NCBI GenBank assembly: GCA_016192435.1
Contig: JACPUD010000093.1
Coordinates: forward strand, 1 to 38,988
Direction of reading: 5' to 3'
DNA length: 38,988 nt
DNA from: Rhodocyclales bacterium
Lineage (GTDB): Bacteria; Pseudomonadota; Gammaproteobacteria; Burkholderiales; Rhodocyclaceae
Notes under the pieces: model-generated
What the model was told of the DNA's origin: nothing
Seen by the model: the letters and a program-made list of their open reading frames with translations, nothing else
Database searches by the model: none
Program-made: the position numbers and the translations under genes
Part shown: positions 23,280 to 33,655 of the stretch, piece after piece
Numbering within the stretch: position 1 is the stretch's first letter
How the letters are laid out: each line of letters begins with the position of its first letter

Positions 23280-23689
23280 GTCGGCTCCCGGCGCAGGCGC
23301 CGCAGCCGGGCGCGCAGTTCCTCGATCTGGAAGGGCTTGACCACGTAGTCGTCGGCGCCGGCATCGAGGGCGCGGGCGATGTCCTGCTCGTGGCCCTTGG
23401 AGGACAGCATCAGCACCGGGATCTTCTCCCAGCCGGCGCGGGCGCGGATCGCGCTCACCAGCTCGAAGCCGTCGGCATGCGGCAGCATCACGTCGAGTAG
23501 CACCAGGGCGGGCGGTTCGCTCGCGGCGATCAGCTGCTGCGCGGCACGGCCATCGACCGCGTGGCGCACGGTGAAGCCTTCGCGGTCGAGGATGAAGTGC
23601 AGCACCGAGGCGATCATTGCATCATCCTCGATCACCAGCGCGGTGGCGCCGGCGGGATTCGATCCGGTGCTGGGCAGGGGCGGACTCAT
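23276..23689 (-). CDS. Single-domain response regulator
   Basis: 137 aa. Receiver only: acidic ED at 21-22, phosphoacceptor D66 in LVLLDVMLPHADGFEL, Ser/Thr switch in VLMLSSKG, and Lys in YVVKPFQIEELRARL. It resembles the receivers of OmpR-class proteins but has no DNA-binding domain. Its ATG overlaps the stop of the hybrid kinase (ATGA), so it is probably phosphorylated through that kinase's HPt domain and acts on the polysaccharide machinery post-translationally. Confidence 0.92.
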   Translation of the reverse strand: MSPPLPSTGSNPAGATALVIEDDAMIASVLHFILDREGFTVRHAVDGRAAQQLIAASEPPALVLLDVMLPHADGFELVSAIRARAGWEKIPVLMLSSKGHEQDIARALDAGADDYVVKPFQIEELRARLRRLRREPT

Positions 23690-25476
23690 GACGGTATTCT
23701 AGGCTGTGCCGCCACCGTGCGCACATGGGCGAGGACGCCCTGTGCGCGGGCCACGGCGGGCAGGGGGCCACCACGCTCGATCTCGTCCTCCAGCGCCTTG
23801 CAGGCGCGCGAGGCCCAGTGAAGGCCGAAGGTGCCAAGGCTCCCGCCAAGCTGGTGCGCCAGGCGGCGGGCGGCATCGCGCTCGCCCCGTTCCAGCGAGA
23901 GCACCAGTTCTTCGAGCAGCGCCGCGCGCGAGGCGCGGAACTCCGGCAGCATGGGCAGCAGTTCGCCGTCGATTTCGATCTCCGTCTCGGGGCCGTCTTC
24001 GGCGGCGGTCGGCGTGGCCGGACGGCCGACCAGCAAGGCCATCACGTCGGCGCGCGAGCAGGGTTTGCCCAGGCAGGCATCGAAGCCCTGGGCCAGGTAG
24101 GCCGTCTGGCTTTGCGCGTCGTCGATCGCCGAGAAGGCCACGATCACGCTGGGCGCCTGCCCGGCCGTGGCCTGCGCGGCGCGGATCGCATTCAGGGCCT
24201 CGATGCCGCCCATCACCGGCATGTTGATGTCCATGAAGATCAGGTCGGGTCGCCACTTCCGAATGCGATCCACGGCGGCCTTGCCGTTAACCGCCATCTC
24301 GACCGGCGCGCAGTCCTCAGGCAGCAGGCGGCGCAGGATCAGGCGGTTGTATTCGTCGTCATCGACGATCAATACGCCGGGGTGGGCGGCGATGTCCAGC
24401 TGACTGTCGAAGCGCACATGAGGAGCGGTTTCGGGAACCCGATCGGCACTGGCACGCGGCAGGCTCAGAGTCAGCAGGGTGCCGCTGTGCTCGTCCGTCG
24501 CCATCTCAAGCTCGCCGCCCATGGCGCGCGCCATCAGCCGTGCCGAATAGGCACCGAGGCCCGAGCCGCCCTGTTTTCCCGAGGTCGCGTACTTGCCAAA
24601 GAAGCGTGCGCGGATTTCCGCCGGTACCGCACCAGCATTGGCTACGCTCAGGCGAATCGCAGCGTTCTCGCTAACGACTTCGATGCTTACCGCGCTTCCC
24701 GCCGGTGCCGCCTCGATGGCGTTCTTCAGCACGTTGGCGATCACCGAGTAGGCGAAGTCCGCATGCCCCACGGCCACCGTGCCGTCGGCGCCACCTTTCA
24801 GGTCCAGGCGCAGGCCTTTGGCGTCTGCATGTTCCTTGAGGTCGTCGATTACGGCCAGCAGCGTGGCGTGCAGATCGACCGCTTCCGCCTCCAGTACGTA
24901 ACACCCCTGTTCCATGCGGTGCAAGGCAAGCGAAAGATTGACCATGGTCATCGCCCTCCGCGCCGCGCGCCGGGCGCTGGCCAGCAGGCGCAGGTCGTCG
25001 CCGGATAGCCCGGGACGCGACATCAACATGCCGAGTGTAGCGACGATACTGCTCAGCGGCGTGCGCAGGTCGTGACGGGCAATCCGATCGGCATCCTCAA
25101 CGGCACGCAACGCGCTGCTCAGTTCCTCGGACACTTTCTGTTCGGTGGCCAGCGTCGCGGCCAGACGCTGCACCAGGACGGCCACCAAGGTGAATGAAAC
25201 CACCTGTGCCGAGGTGTTCCAGATCCAGACCAGGCCGGAGGAAAACTCGGTGCCGTCGAGATACTTCGAAACCGCCCAGAGGGCAGCGCAGTAGCTGGCA
25301 AAGGCATAGGCCTGGCGGCGGGTCGCCAGCGTGGAGGCGAGGATGATGGCAAAGAAATACAACGGGTAAACTCGCAATTCGGCGCCTGTGGAGATGTCGA
25401 CCAGGAACACCGAGGCGGCAATGGCCGTCGCAATTAGCAGACCGAGGCGGGGTGGCAGACGCAGCAGGCGGTTCAT
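23686..25476 (-). CDS. Hybrid sensor histidine kinase with receiver and HPt domains
   Basis: 596 aa. Four or so N-terminal membrane helices (about 10-105), HisKA with H135 in IARHDLRTPLSSI, HATPase (NVLKNAIEAAP, GGSGLGAYSARLM), a receiver (VLIVDDDEYNRLILRRLL, LIFMDINMPVMGG) and a C-terminal HPt domain (LAHQLGGSLGTFGLHWASRA). A complete phosphorelay is thus held in one protein, with the separate receiver encoded next as the terminal acceptor. It heads the operon of hybrid kinase, regulator, barrel, HEAT protein and glycosyltransferase; all joins are overlaps, so the five products should be made together. Confidence 0.93.
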   Translation of the reverse strand: MNRLLRLPPRLGLLIATAIAASVFLVDISTGAELRVYPLYFFAIILASTLATRRQAYAFASYCAALWAVSKYLDGTEFSSGLVWIWNTSAQVVSFTLVAVLVQRLAATLATEQKVSEELSSALRAVEDADRIARHDLRTPLSSIVATLGMLMSRPGLSGDDLRLLASARRAARRAMTMVNLSLALHRMEQGCYVLEAEAVDLHATLLAVIDDLKEHADAKGLRLDLKGGADGTVAVGHADFAYSVIANVLKNAIEAAPAGSAVSIEVVSENAAIRLSVANAGAVPAEIRARFFGKYATSGKQGGSGLGAYSARLMARAMGGELEMATDEHSGTLLTLSLPRASADRVPETAPHVRFDSQLDIAAHPGVLIVDDDEYNRLILRRLLPEDCAPVEMAVNGKAAVDRIRKWRPDLIFMDINMPVMGGIEALNAIRAAQATAGQAPSVIVAFSAIDDAQSQTAYLAQGFDACLGKPCSRADVMALLVGRPATPTAAEDGPETEIEIDGELLPMLPEFRASRAALLEELVLSLERGERDAARRLAHQLGGSLGTFGLHWASRACKALEDEIERGGPLPAVARAQGVLAHVRTVAAQPRIPS

Positions 25477-25900
25477 GCAGGAATATTACGCCCGATATCA
25501 CGCAGCCCCGGTACATTCACGAACGGCGAGTTTTTGGCGAGCATTCTGGGAGCAATCCCTGGATCTACCCGCCCAATCGAAGGGATTCGACGCTCACGCT
25601 GCCCAATAGCAGGCACGTTCCAGATCGGGGAGCTACCCGACAACCACCATGAGCGGCTGAACGACAGGTGACCGGCGCATTGCCGACCGAATATAGGCCG
25701 AGACCCAAAGTCAGCATTGGCCGAAAAACCGACTCCTTGCGCGCATGGGATCAGGTGTCTTTCGCTTGTTGCCAACGTTGGTCAAGGAGGCGTTGCACGA
25801 ATCCTTGATCGCAAGAGTCGGCGCTGGTGGAACGGCGACGCGTTCGGGATATCTGGAGTTGGTGACTCCACGATCTCAACTTATGCCGCCAGTTTTGCGC
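25477..25900. other. Intergenic region without a supported gene
   Basis: 424 bp between the hybrid kinase start and the BON-lipoprotein stop. Open frames here have no recognisable protein. Just before the kinase start, TAATAT on the minus strand may be a -10. A short hairpin GGAGT/ACTCC (25855-25869) lies after the BON gene but lacks a T-run. Confidence 0.5.
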
Positions 25901-26215
25901 TCATCCGTCGGTGGACTTGAGGCGGATGTCGTTGCGTACCGCCTTGACGCCCGGCACCTGGCTGGCGACCTGCGAGGCCTTTTCGACTTCGACGCGGCTG
26001 GCGACGAAGCCGGAAAGCTGGACGACGCCCTTGAAGGTCTCGACCTTGATCTCGCTGGCCTTGACGTCCTTGTCCTGGATGAAGGCGGACTTGACCTTGG
26101 TGGTTATGACGCTGTCGTCGACGTACTCGCCGGTGCTTTCCCTGGTCGGACTGCCGCCGCAAGCGGCCAGCAGCAGTGCCAGCAGGACCGCGGCGCTGGT
26201 GGATTTGGCGTTCAT
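25901..26215 (-). CDS. BON-domain lipoprotein
   Basis: 104 aa. Lipoprotein signal with lipobox LLAACGG (Cys19). One BON domain follows (DSVITTKVKSAFIQDKDVKA, VQLSGFV, VPGVKAVRNDI), as in OsmY-type envelope-stress proteins. BON domains bind phospholipid. Good ribosome site (AAAGGAG). Likely in the periplasm, anchored to a membrane. It probably shares stress regulation with the neighbouring EF-hand gene (same strand, 104 bp apart). Confidence 0.9.
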   Translation of the reverse strand: MNAKSTSAAVLLALLLAACGGSPTRESTGEYVDDSVITTKVKSAFIQDKDVKASEIKVETFKGVVQLSGFVASRVEVEKASQVASQVPGVKAVRNDIRLKSTDG

Positions 26216-26319
26216 CGTGGTTTCTCCTTTACGGTTGCGTGGCCGGTCGGATCGGCTGCCGGGGATCTAGGGTCGGCGGCGCGGTCGATCCGTTCTCTTG
26301 GCACGTCCATTCGCGACAG

Positions 26320-26628
26320 TTATTTCGCGGGCATGGTCTTCCTGGATTCGGCGGCGGAAATCCTGCCGTCGCGGTCGGCATCGAGCTCCTTGAAGCGGGC
26401 CGTGATATCGGCCGAGCGCTTGGCCTCGTCCCTGGTCACAAAGCCGTCGCGGTTGAGGTCGAGTTGCTCGAATATCGGCGCCGCTTGCGCGCCTGGGGCG
26501 ACTGCGCCCGGAGTGGTCGCGGGCGCCGGCACGCCGCTGCTCGCCGGCGCCGGGTCGGCGGCAATCGCGCCGAGCGGCAGGGCGGCAAGAACGACGCACA
26601 GGGTCGCGAGACGGGTCCTGGTTTTCAT
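26320..26628 (-). CDS. Secreted EF-hand calcium-binding protein
   Basis: 102 aa from MKTRTRLATL, chosen for AAGGAG just upstream; the longer frame has no ribosome site. Signal peptide (about 1-24, ending LGAIA-A), a Pro/Ala-rich linker, then two EF-hand loops: DLNRDGFVTRDE and DADRDGRISAAE, each with the canonical D-x-N/D-x-D-G pattern and terminal Glu. It probably binds calcium in the periplasm. Similar small EF-hand proteins are common in Betaproteobacteria; their roles are not established. Confidence 0.88.
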   Translation of the reverse strand: MKTRTRLATLCVVLAALPLGAIAADPAPASSGVPAPATTPGAVAPGAQAAPIFEQLDLNRDGFVTRDEAKRSADITARFKELDADRDGRISAAESRKTMPAK

Positions 26629-26764
26629 CGCTATCTCCTTGGAAAATGCAGGAATATCAACACTCCTCCCCGGTGTTCTGGCGGGAGTTGGTTTCATCAT
26701 AGGAACCCCGCGGCACAGCCGCTGTCAGACTTGACTGAAACGCGTGTAGGACAATTCCTGCGTA

Positions 26765-26787
26765 CCCGGGCGGTTTTTCGGCCCGGG
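26765..26787 (+). promoter_or_regulatory. Hairpin just upstream of the kinase ribosome site
   Basis: CCCGGGC (26765-26771) pairs with GCCCGGG (26781-26787), loop of nine, followed at once by GAAGGAGG and the start codon at 26802. A stem this close to the ribosome site could affect translation. A TTGACT at 26731-26736 could be a -35, but no good -10 follows. Confidence 0.45.
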
Positions 26788-26801
26788 GAAGGAGGCATGC
26801 C

Positions 26802-28196
26802 ATGCAAGCAAGCATCCTCACTTACCTGGCGCCCCGCTTCGGGCGCATCGCCCGCAAGGACTGGCACCATCTGCTGCTGGCCCTGGGCTGTGTCTTCGTG
26901 CTGCTGCTGCTGGGTTCGAGCCACCGGCAGGCGAGCGACAGCCTGGACGCACTCGACGGCCTGCAGCAGCAGGCCGAACGGGTGGAGCGCCTCGACGGTT
27001 TGCTGATCCAGTTGGTGGACGCGGAAAATGCCGTGCGCGGCTATCTGCTGAGCGGCAATCGTGCCCATCTCGAACCGTATGCCAATAGCCTGGCAAGCAT
27101 GGACGAACGCCTGGAGGCGATTCGCCGCGACTTCGCAACGAACCCCGCCAACGACGATGTCATCGCCGATCTTTCGGCGCTCGTCGCGATCAAGCTGCGC
27201 AGCCTCGACCAGGCGGTCGAGCGCGGCATTGCCGGCCAGGAAACGCGGATCCAGGGCAAGCGTTACACCGACCGCATCCGCGACCTGATCCTGGGACTGG
27301 AGGCGCAACTGCTGGCGCAGGGGCGGGTTTCCTTCGAGCGCTCCACGCGCGACCTCGAACAGACCCGCGCGGTGGTCGTCGTCCTCGCCGCCGGCGCCGT
27401 GGCGCTGATAATCCTGCTGTATTTCGTCCTCGAACGCCAGCTTCAGTTGCGGGAACAGCTCGCCGGCCTGCTGCGCAGCGAGAACCAGCGCCTCGACAGC
27501 GTCGTGCAGGAGCGTACCGCCGAGTTGAGCGAACTGGCGAGCCACCTCACCATTGTCAGCGAAGCCGAGAAGGCGCGCCTGGCGCGGGAACTGCACGACG
27601 AACTGGGGGCCTTGCTCACCGCCGCCAAAATGGAATCCGGATGGATCGCCCGCAAACTCGACGGTGTCGACGGCGCGGCGCTCGCGCCCTGCCGGGAACG
27701 CCTGGCGCGGCTGGAACGCCTGCTCGACGACGGCATCGCCATGAAGCGCCGGATCATCGACGACCTGCGCCCGCCGCTGCTCGAAATGCTGGGCCTGGTC
27801 AGCGCGCTGCGCGTCCTCGGCGAGGAGTTCGCCCGCGACGCCGAGGCCAGGCTAAGCCTGGACCTGCCGGCCGACGACGTGGAGCTTGCCCCGGCGCCGG
27901 CGCTGGCGACCTTTCGCATCGCCCAGGAAGCCCTGACCAACATCCGCAAGCACGCCCGCGCCCGGCGCGTGAAGCTCGCCCTGCGGGTCGTGGCAGGCAA
28001 GGGGCTGGAGCTGGAAATCGAGGATGACGGCGAGGGCTTCCAGACCGCGGCGGCGGCGCGGCGGCATCATGGCCTGGCGGGCATGAAACACCGCGTCCAG
28101 ATGTGTGCCGGGGATTTCATTGTCGACAGCCGGCCCGGCGCCGGCGTCCGCATCGTGGCGCGGATTCCGCTTGCGGCAGTTGCGCCCGACGCCTGA
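26802..28196 (+). CDS. NarX/UhpB-type sensor kinase with CHASE3-like domain
   Basis: 464 aa. Membrane helix at about 22-40, a helical periplasmic CHASE3-like domain (LIQLVDAENAVRGYLLSGNR, typical), second helix near 190-210, then a coiled coil and a HisKA_3 dimerisation domain with H265 in ARLARELHDELGALLTAAKM. The HATPase domain contains EALTNIRKHA, DDGEGF and GLAGMKHRV. HisKA_3 kinases phosphorylate LuxR-type (NarL/FixJ) regulators, and one such gene lies 1 kb downstream on the other strand. The two transcription units converge, so the pairing is an inference. AAGGAGG precedes the start. Confidence 0.93.
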   Translation: MQASILTYLAPRFGRIARKDWHHLLLALGCVFVLLLLGSSHRQASDSLDALDGLQQQAERVERLDGLLIQLVDAENAVRGYLLSGNRAHLEPYANSLASMDERLEAIRRDFATNPANDDVIADLSALVAIKLRSLDQAVERGIAGQETRIQGKRYTDRIRDLILGLEAQLLAQGRVSFERSTRDLEQTRAVVVVLAAGAVALIILLYFVLERQLQLREQLAGLLRSENQRLDSVVQERTAELSELASHLTIVSEAEKARLARELHDELGALLTAAKMESGWIARKLDGVDGAALAPCRERLARLERLLDDGIAMKRRIIDDLRPPLLEMLGLVSALRVLGEEFARDAEARLSLDLPADDVELAPAPALATFRIAQEALTNIRKHARARRVKLALRVVAGKGLELEIEDDGEGFQTAAAARRHHGLAGMKHRVQMCAGDFIVDSRPGAGVRIVARIPLAAVAPDA

Positions 28197-28229
28197 GGCC
28201 GCGGATCAGGAAGGGGTCGCCTGCCGCAG

Positions 28230-28628
28230 TCAGGCGCGCAGGTAGGTTCGCAGGTAGGTCAATAATTCGCCCATCTGGCTGGCCTTGTCGAAAAAGCCCT
28301 CGACGCCGAGCGCCCGGCAGCGCTCGCGGATCAGCACCTGGCCATGATTGGTGAACACCACGGCGCGCGGGCGGCCGAAGCGGTCCGGGTCCAGCGCGAT
28401 CGCGCGCAGCACGCCGATGCCGCTGCCCGCGCGCAACTGCAGGTCCACGATGGCGAGGTCGGGCTGCTGGCGCTGCAGCAGTTCGATCGCGGCGGATTCG
28501 TCCTCCGCCTCGCCCACCACTTCCACGCCCGCCAGCTCGCCGATTGCGGCGCCCAGGGTCTGGCGCAGGATGGACGAATCCTCGATGAGCACCACTTTCA
28601 GCGGCGGGATCTGTCCGCTGCGCTCCAT
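28230..28628 (-). CDS. CheY-like response regulator
   Basis: 132 aa from MERSGQIPPLKVVLIEDSS. Receiver with E16/D17, phosphoacceptor D62 in LAIVDLQLRAGSG, Thr in AVVFTNHG, and Lys in GFFDKASQ. There is no output domain. It lies 10 bp after the stop of the LuxR-type regulator, on the same strand, so both probably answer the same kinase; a CheY-like partner may act as a phosphate sink or protein effector. The frame extends upstream but into the regulator gene. Confidence 0.88.
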   Translation of the reverse strand: MERSGQIPPLKVVLIEDSSILRQTLGAAIGELAGVEVVGEAEDESAAIELLQRQQPDLAIVDLQLRAGSGIGVLRAIALDPDRFGRPRAVVFTNHGQVLIRERCRALGVEGFFDKASQMGELLTYLRTYLRA

Positions 28629-28638
28629 GTTCGCGCTT

Positions 28639-29274
28639 TCACTCCAGCAGCAGGCTGTTGCGCACGGCATAGGCGGCCAGTTCCGCATTGCTGCCCACCC
28701 CGAGTTTTTCCAGAAGGCGCGAGCGATACGTGCTCACCGTCTTGACGCTGAGCCGGAGCGCCTCGCCGATCTGCGAAACCGATTGCCCGCGGGCAAGACG
28801 CAGAAAGACCTGCAGTTCCCGCTCCGAGAGTTGTTGATGGGGCGCCGCCGCGCCGGCGCCCGTTACCTCGTCGGCGAGCAGTTCGGCCATGCGCGGCGAG
28901 AGGTAACGGCGGCCCTGGGCGACGGCGCGCACGGCGCGCAGCAGTTCGTCCCGTCCGCATTCCTTGCACAGATAGCCGTCGGCGCCGTTGCGGATCATCG
29001 CCAGGGCATAACGCTCTTCGGGAAAGCCGGTCAGGACCAGCACCCTCGGCTTGGCCTGGTGCAGGCGCAGGCTGCGCAGCACGTCGATCCCGCTTTGTCC
29101 GGGCAGGGCGAGATCCAGCAGCAACACATCGCAGCCGGTTTCCTGCAGCAGCGCCAGCGCCTCCTCGCCGGACGCGGCCTCGAAGGCCACGACGATGCCC
29201 ACCTCGTCGGCCAGCATTTCGCGAAAGCCGGCGCGGACTATCGCATGGTCATCGACTATCGCGACTCGCAGCAT
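28639..29274 (-). CDS. NarL/FixJ-type response regulator
   Basis: 211 aa from ATG 29274, which has GGAG 8 bp upstream; a GTG three codons earlier is less likely. Receiver with D54 in VLLLDLALPGQSGIDVL, Thr in VLVLTGF and Lys in GYLCKECG, a linker, then a LuxR-type helix-turn-helix (LSERELQVFLRLARGQSVSQ, then SVKTVSTYRSRLLEKLG). It binds DNA when phosphorylated. The likely partner is the HisKA_3 kinase encoded convergently. Repeated sequence elements about 100 bp upstream (29367-29408) might be its own binding sites. Confidence 0.93.
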   Translation of the reverse strand: MLRVAIVDDHAIVRAGFREMLADEVGIVVAFEAASGEEALALLQETGCDVLLLDLALPGQSGIDVLRSLRLHQAKPRVLVLTGFPEERYALAMIRNGADGYLCKECGRDELLRAVRAVAQGRRYLSPRMAELLADEVTGAGAAAPHQQLSERELQVFLRLARGQSVSQIGEALRLSVKTVSTYRSRLLEKLGVGSNAELAAYAVRNSLLLE

Positions 29275-29366
29275 GAGTGGCACTCCGCTCGATATTGTCC
29301 TGGGTCTGACCCGCCATCGCCCGCCGGAGTTCAGGGCGCCGGCGCTGTTTAGTCGCTGTTTCGTCG

Positions 29367-29408
29367 CTGTCGGCGGCGTCCTACAAACGAATCGGCGGCG
29401 TCCGACAG
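29367..29408. promoter_or_regulatory. Direct and inverted repeats upstream of the LuxR-type regulator
   Basis: CGGCGGCGTCC occurs at 29371-29381 and 29393-29403, 22 bp apart (two DNA turns). The pair is framed by CTGTCGG (29367-29373) and CCGACAG (29402-29408). It could be a regulator binding site; function unknown. Confidence 0.4.
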
Positions 29409-29520
29409 CCTTGGCGCCAATGCGGATCTAGGCTGCAATCAACCCGCGGACTCTTCCCCCGGTAGGGTGGTGGGGCGATTCCCGCCCCATCCGCGGGTGC
29501 CACTTGCAATGGAGGTCATC

Positions 29521-30177
29521 ATGATCCGCAAACGCTTGAGTTGGCTGTTGGCTGCTGTGCTGCTGGCGTCGTGGCTCGCGCCGGCCGCGGCCAGCGAGCC
29601 CGAGACGCTGGTCAAGGGCGTCACCGAAGAGGTGCTGAAAATCCTGCGCGAGGACAAGGGCATCCAGTCCGGAAACCGCCAGCGGGCCGTCGCCCTGATC
29701 GAAACCAAGGTCGCGCCGCATTTCGACTTTGCGCGCATGACCAGCCTCGCCGTCGGCCGGCCCTGGCAGCAGGCCAGCGCCGAACAACGCAAGGTGCTGG
29801 TCGGGGAATTCCGCAGCCTCCTGGTACGCACCTACGCCAACGCGCTGACGGCTTATCGCGACCAGACGGTGAGCTTCAAGCCTTCGCCCCGGCAGGGCGC
29901 AGGCGACGAGGTCACGGTGCATAGCCAGATCAACAAACCGGGAGCCCAGCCGATCGCGCTCGACTACAGCCTGGCCAGCGCCGCGGGCGAGTGGAAGGTG
30001 TTCGACGTGGCCATCGCCGGCGTCAGCCTGGTCACCAACTACCGCAACAGCTTCGCCAGCGAAGTGGGCAAGGGCGGCATCGACGGCCTGATCAAAACCC
30101 TGCAGGAAAAGAATCGCAGTTCCGCAACCGCGACCCTGCCGCCGCAACTGGAGCGGCAGGCGTGGCGCGCGGCCTAG
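29521..30177 (+). CDS. mlaC: MlaC-family phospholipid-binding protein
   Basis: 218 aa. Signal peptide (about 1-25, LAPAAAS), then the MlaC/Ttg2D fold: ETLVKGVTEEVLKILRED, APHFDFARMTSLAVGRPW, EFRSLLVRTYANALTAY, WKVFDVAIAGVSLVTNYR. MlaC carries phospholipids between the MlaFEDB complex and MlaA. The usual mla neighbours are absent, so this is a stand-alone copy and could serve another MlaC-like pathway. The start is set by GGAGG 7 bp upstream. Confidence 0.92.
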   Translation: MIRKRLSWLLAAVLLASWLAPAAASEPETLVKGVTEEVLKILREDKGIQSGNRQRAVALIETKVAPHFDFARMTSLAVGRPWQQASAEQRKVLVGEFRSLLVRTYANALTAYRDQTVSFKPSPRQGAGDEVTVHSQINKPGAQPIALDYSLASAAGEWKVFDVAIAGVSLVTNYRNSFASEVGKGGIDGLIKTLQEKNRSSATATLPPQLERQAWRAA

Positions 30178-30205
30178 ACGCCGCGCGTCGCGACCACGCC
30201 GTGGC

Positions 30206-30221
30206 GCCAGCGCCAACTCTT
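30206..30221 (+). repeat. Dispersed 16-mer repeat, copy C
   Basis: GCCAGCGCCAACTCTT, in the 60-bp gap between mlaC and the antiporter stop; identical to copies A and B. Confidence 0.7.
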
Positions 30222-30237
30222 GGGCGCGGCGCTGCGG

Positions 30238-31515
30238 CTAGGGCGGCGGCAGGCTCCTGCGATGGCGCACGAACAGGCCCATCAGCGGCTTGACGCTGGT
30301 GCCGTGGGCGAGGATCGACAGCGCTACGACGATCAGCGTGAACTGGATCAGTTCCAGCGCCAGGGTTTCGGGCAGGCCGTGCTGGATCGCATACATCAGG
30401 TAGTACAGCGAACCGATGCCGCGCACGCCGAACCAGCCCACCATGCCGCGTATCGGCCACGAGCTGCGGGTGCCCAGCAGGCCGACGAGCACGCTGAGCG
30501 GGCGCGCCACCACGAACAGGAATAGCGCCAGCGCCACCGCCCGCCAGCTCCAGGAATCGAGGAACAGGGTGCCGCCGATCAGCAGGATCAGGGTGATTTC
30601 CGAGAGCCGCTCCAGATGTTCCTTGAACACCAGCGATCCCTCGCTGACGGTGGGCGGCAGCTCGCCGTCAGGGCTGGCGCCGGCTGTCTGCGGCGCTGAG
30701 CCGGCGAGCTGGAGTTCGGTCTGGCGCAAGGCGACGGCGGCGAAAAATACCGCGAGAAATCCCCAGGCGTCGACCATCACGGCCAGGCCATAGACGACGC
30801 CGATCAGGCCGAGGCCGAGGAAGTCGTCCATCAGTTTGTGTTCCTGTTCCTTGCCGCGCAGCTTCCACGCCAGGTGCGCCAGGGCGACGCCGCACAGGAG
30901 CCCGATGGCGACGCCTGCCGCGGTGGCCCACAGCACGTCGAACAGCGCCCAGCGCAGGCCGAATTCGCCGAGATCGTGCAGGCCGAGCAGCCCCAGGCCC
31001 AGCATCACGAAGGGAAAGGCGCTGCCGTCGTTCATGCCGGCCTCGCAGGTCAGGGTGTAGCGCAGTTGATCGCGGTCGCCGGGATGGCGAATCTGGACGT
31101 CGGTCGCCAGCACCGGGTCGGTGGGCGCCAGGATCGCGCCGAGCAGGATGGCCGCGCCCGGCGGCAGATCGAGCAGATACCAGGCAAAGGCCGCGACCAA
31201 GGCGACGGTGACGGTCATGGATAGCGTCGCCAGCAGCAGCGGGGTGCGCCAGCGGGCCAGGCTGAACGGCACGGGCATCTTGACCCCGGCGGAGAACAGC
31301 GAAATCAGCACCGCCACCTCGGTCAGCACTTCGAGCAGGGCCGACTGCTTGAGCGGATTGAAGTGAAAGGCGTCGAGTACCGTGGGTCCGGCCAGCATGC
31401 CCACCGCCAGATAGATGATGGCCGGGGTGACCGGCAGCCGCGCCAGCAGGGAAGCCGTGGCCCCCCTGGCCAGCAGCAGGCCGCCGATGAGCAGAAACCA
31501 TTGCGCGTTGGTCAT
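30238..31515 (-). CDS. CPA1-type cation:proton antiporter
   Basis: 425 aa with about 12 predicted membrane helices. Conserved features: LAPTDPVLATDV (unwound helix with the TDP motif), EAGMNDGSAFPF (catalytic ND), and FGVRGIGSLYYL (FGxRG) near the end. These mark Na+ or K+/H+ exchangers of the NhaP/CPA1 group. The frame is open far upstream, but the ATG at 31515 precedes the first hydrophobic helix (WFLLIGGLLLARGATASLLA). The ribosome site is weak. It stands alone and converges with mlaC. Confidence 0.9.
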   Translation of the reverse strand: MTNAQWFLLIGGLLLARGATASLLARLPVTPAIIYLAVGMLAGPTVLDAFHFNPLKQSALLEVLTEVAVLISLFSAGVKMPVPFSLARWRTPLLLATLSMTVTVALVAAFAWYLLDLPPGAAILLGAILAPTDPVLATDVQIRHPGDRDQLRYTLTCEAGMNDGSAFPFVMLGLGLLGLHDLGEFGLRWALFDVLWATAAGVAIGLLCGVALAHLAWKLRGKEQEHKLMDDFLGLGLIGVVYGLAVMVDAWGFLAVFFAAVALRQTELQLAGSAPQTAGASPDGELPPTVSEGSLVFKEHLERLSEITLILLIGGTLFLDSWSWRAVALALFLFVVARPLSVLVGLLGTRSSWPIRGMVGWFGVRGIGSLYYLMYAIQHGLPETLALELIQFTLIVVALSILAHGTSVKPLMGLFVRHRRSLPPP

Positions 31516-31631
31516 TGTTGGTTCGGTCTGCCTCGATTGATGGGTGCTCGGGCGCTCAGGATGAGCGGTTTCGGCATTGTGTGCTGTGCGCCAGCGAACC
31601 GACGGCGGGCGACGAGGGCTATGTCCCTGCT

Positions 31632-31659
31632 CTTGAAACGGCCTTGGCCGCCCCCATAT
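31632..31659 (+). promoter_or_regulatory. Sigma-32 (heat-shock) promoter of htpG
   Basis: CTTGAAA (31632-31638), 13-bp spacer, CCCCATAT (31652-31659): an exact fit to the heat-shock consensus CTTGAAA-N(13-14)-CCCCATNT, 44 bp before the htpG start. Confidence 0.9.
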
Positions 31660-31702
31660 CGGCCTCTTGACCGCTGTTCCACGTACCACAAGAGGATTCA
31701 TT

Positions 31703-33646
<1,944 letters not shown>

Positions 33647-33655
33647 TGCCGCTCA

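Noticed and set aside
25473-25775. 100-codon minus-strand frame before the hybrid kinase
   Set aside because: It overlaps the kinase start and looks like random sequence, with no domain or ribosome site.
26731-26759. TTGACT as promoter of the CHASE3 kinase
   Set aside because: No acceptable -10 occurs at 16-18 bp; kept only as a remark.
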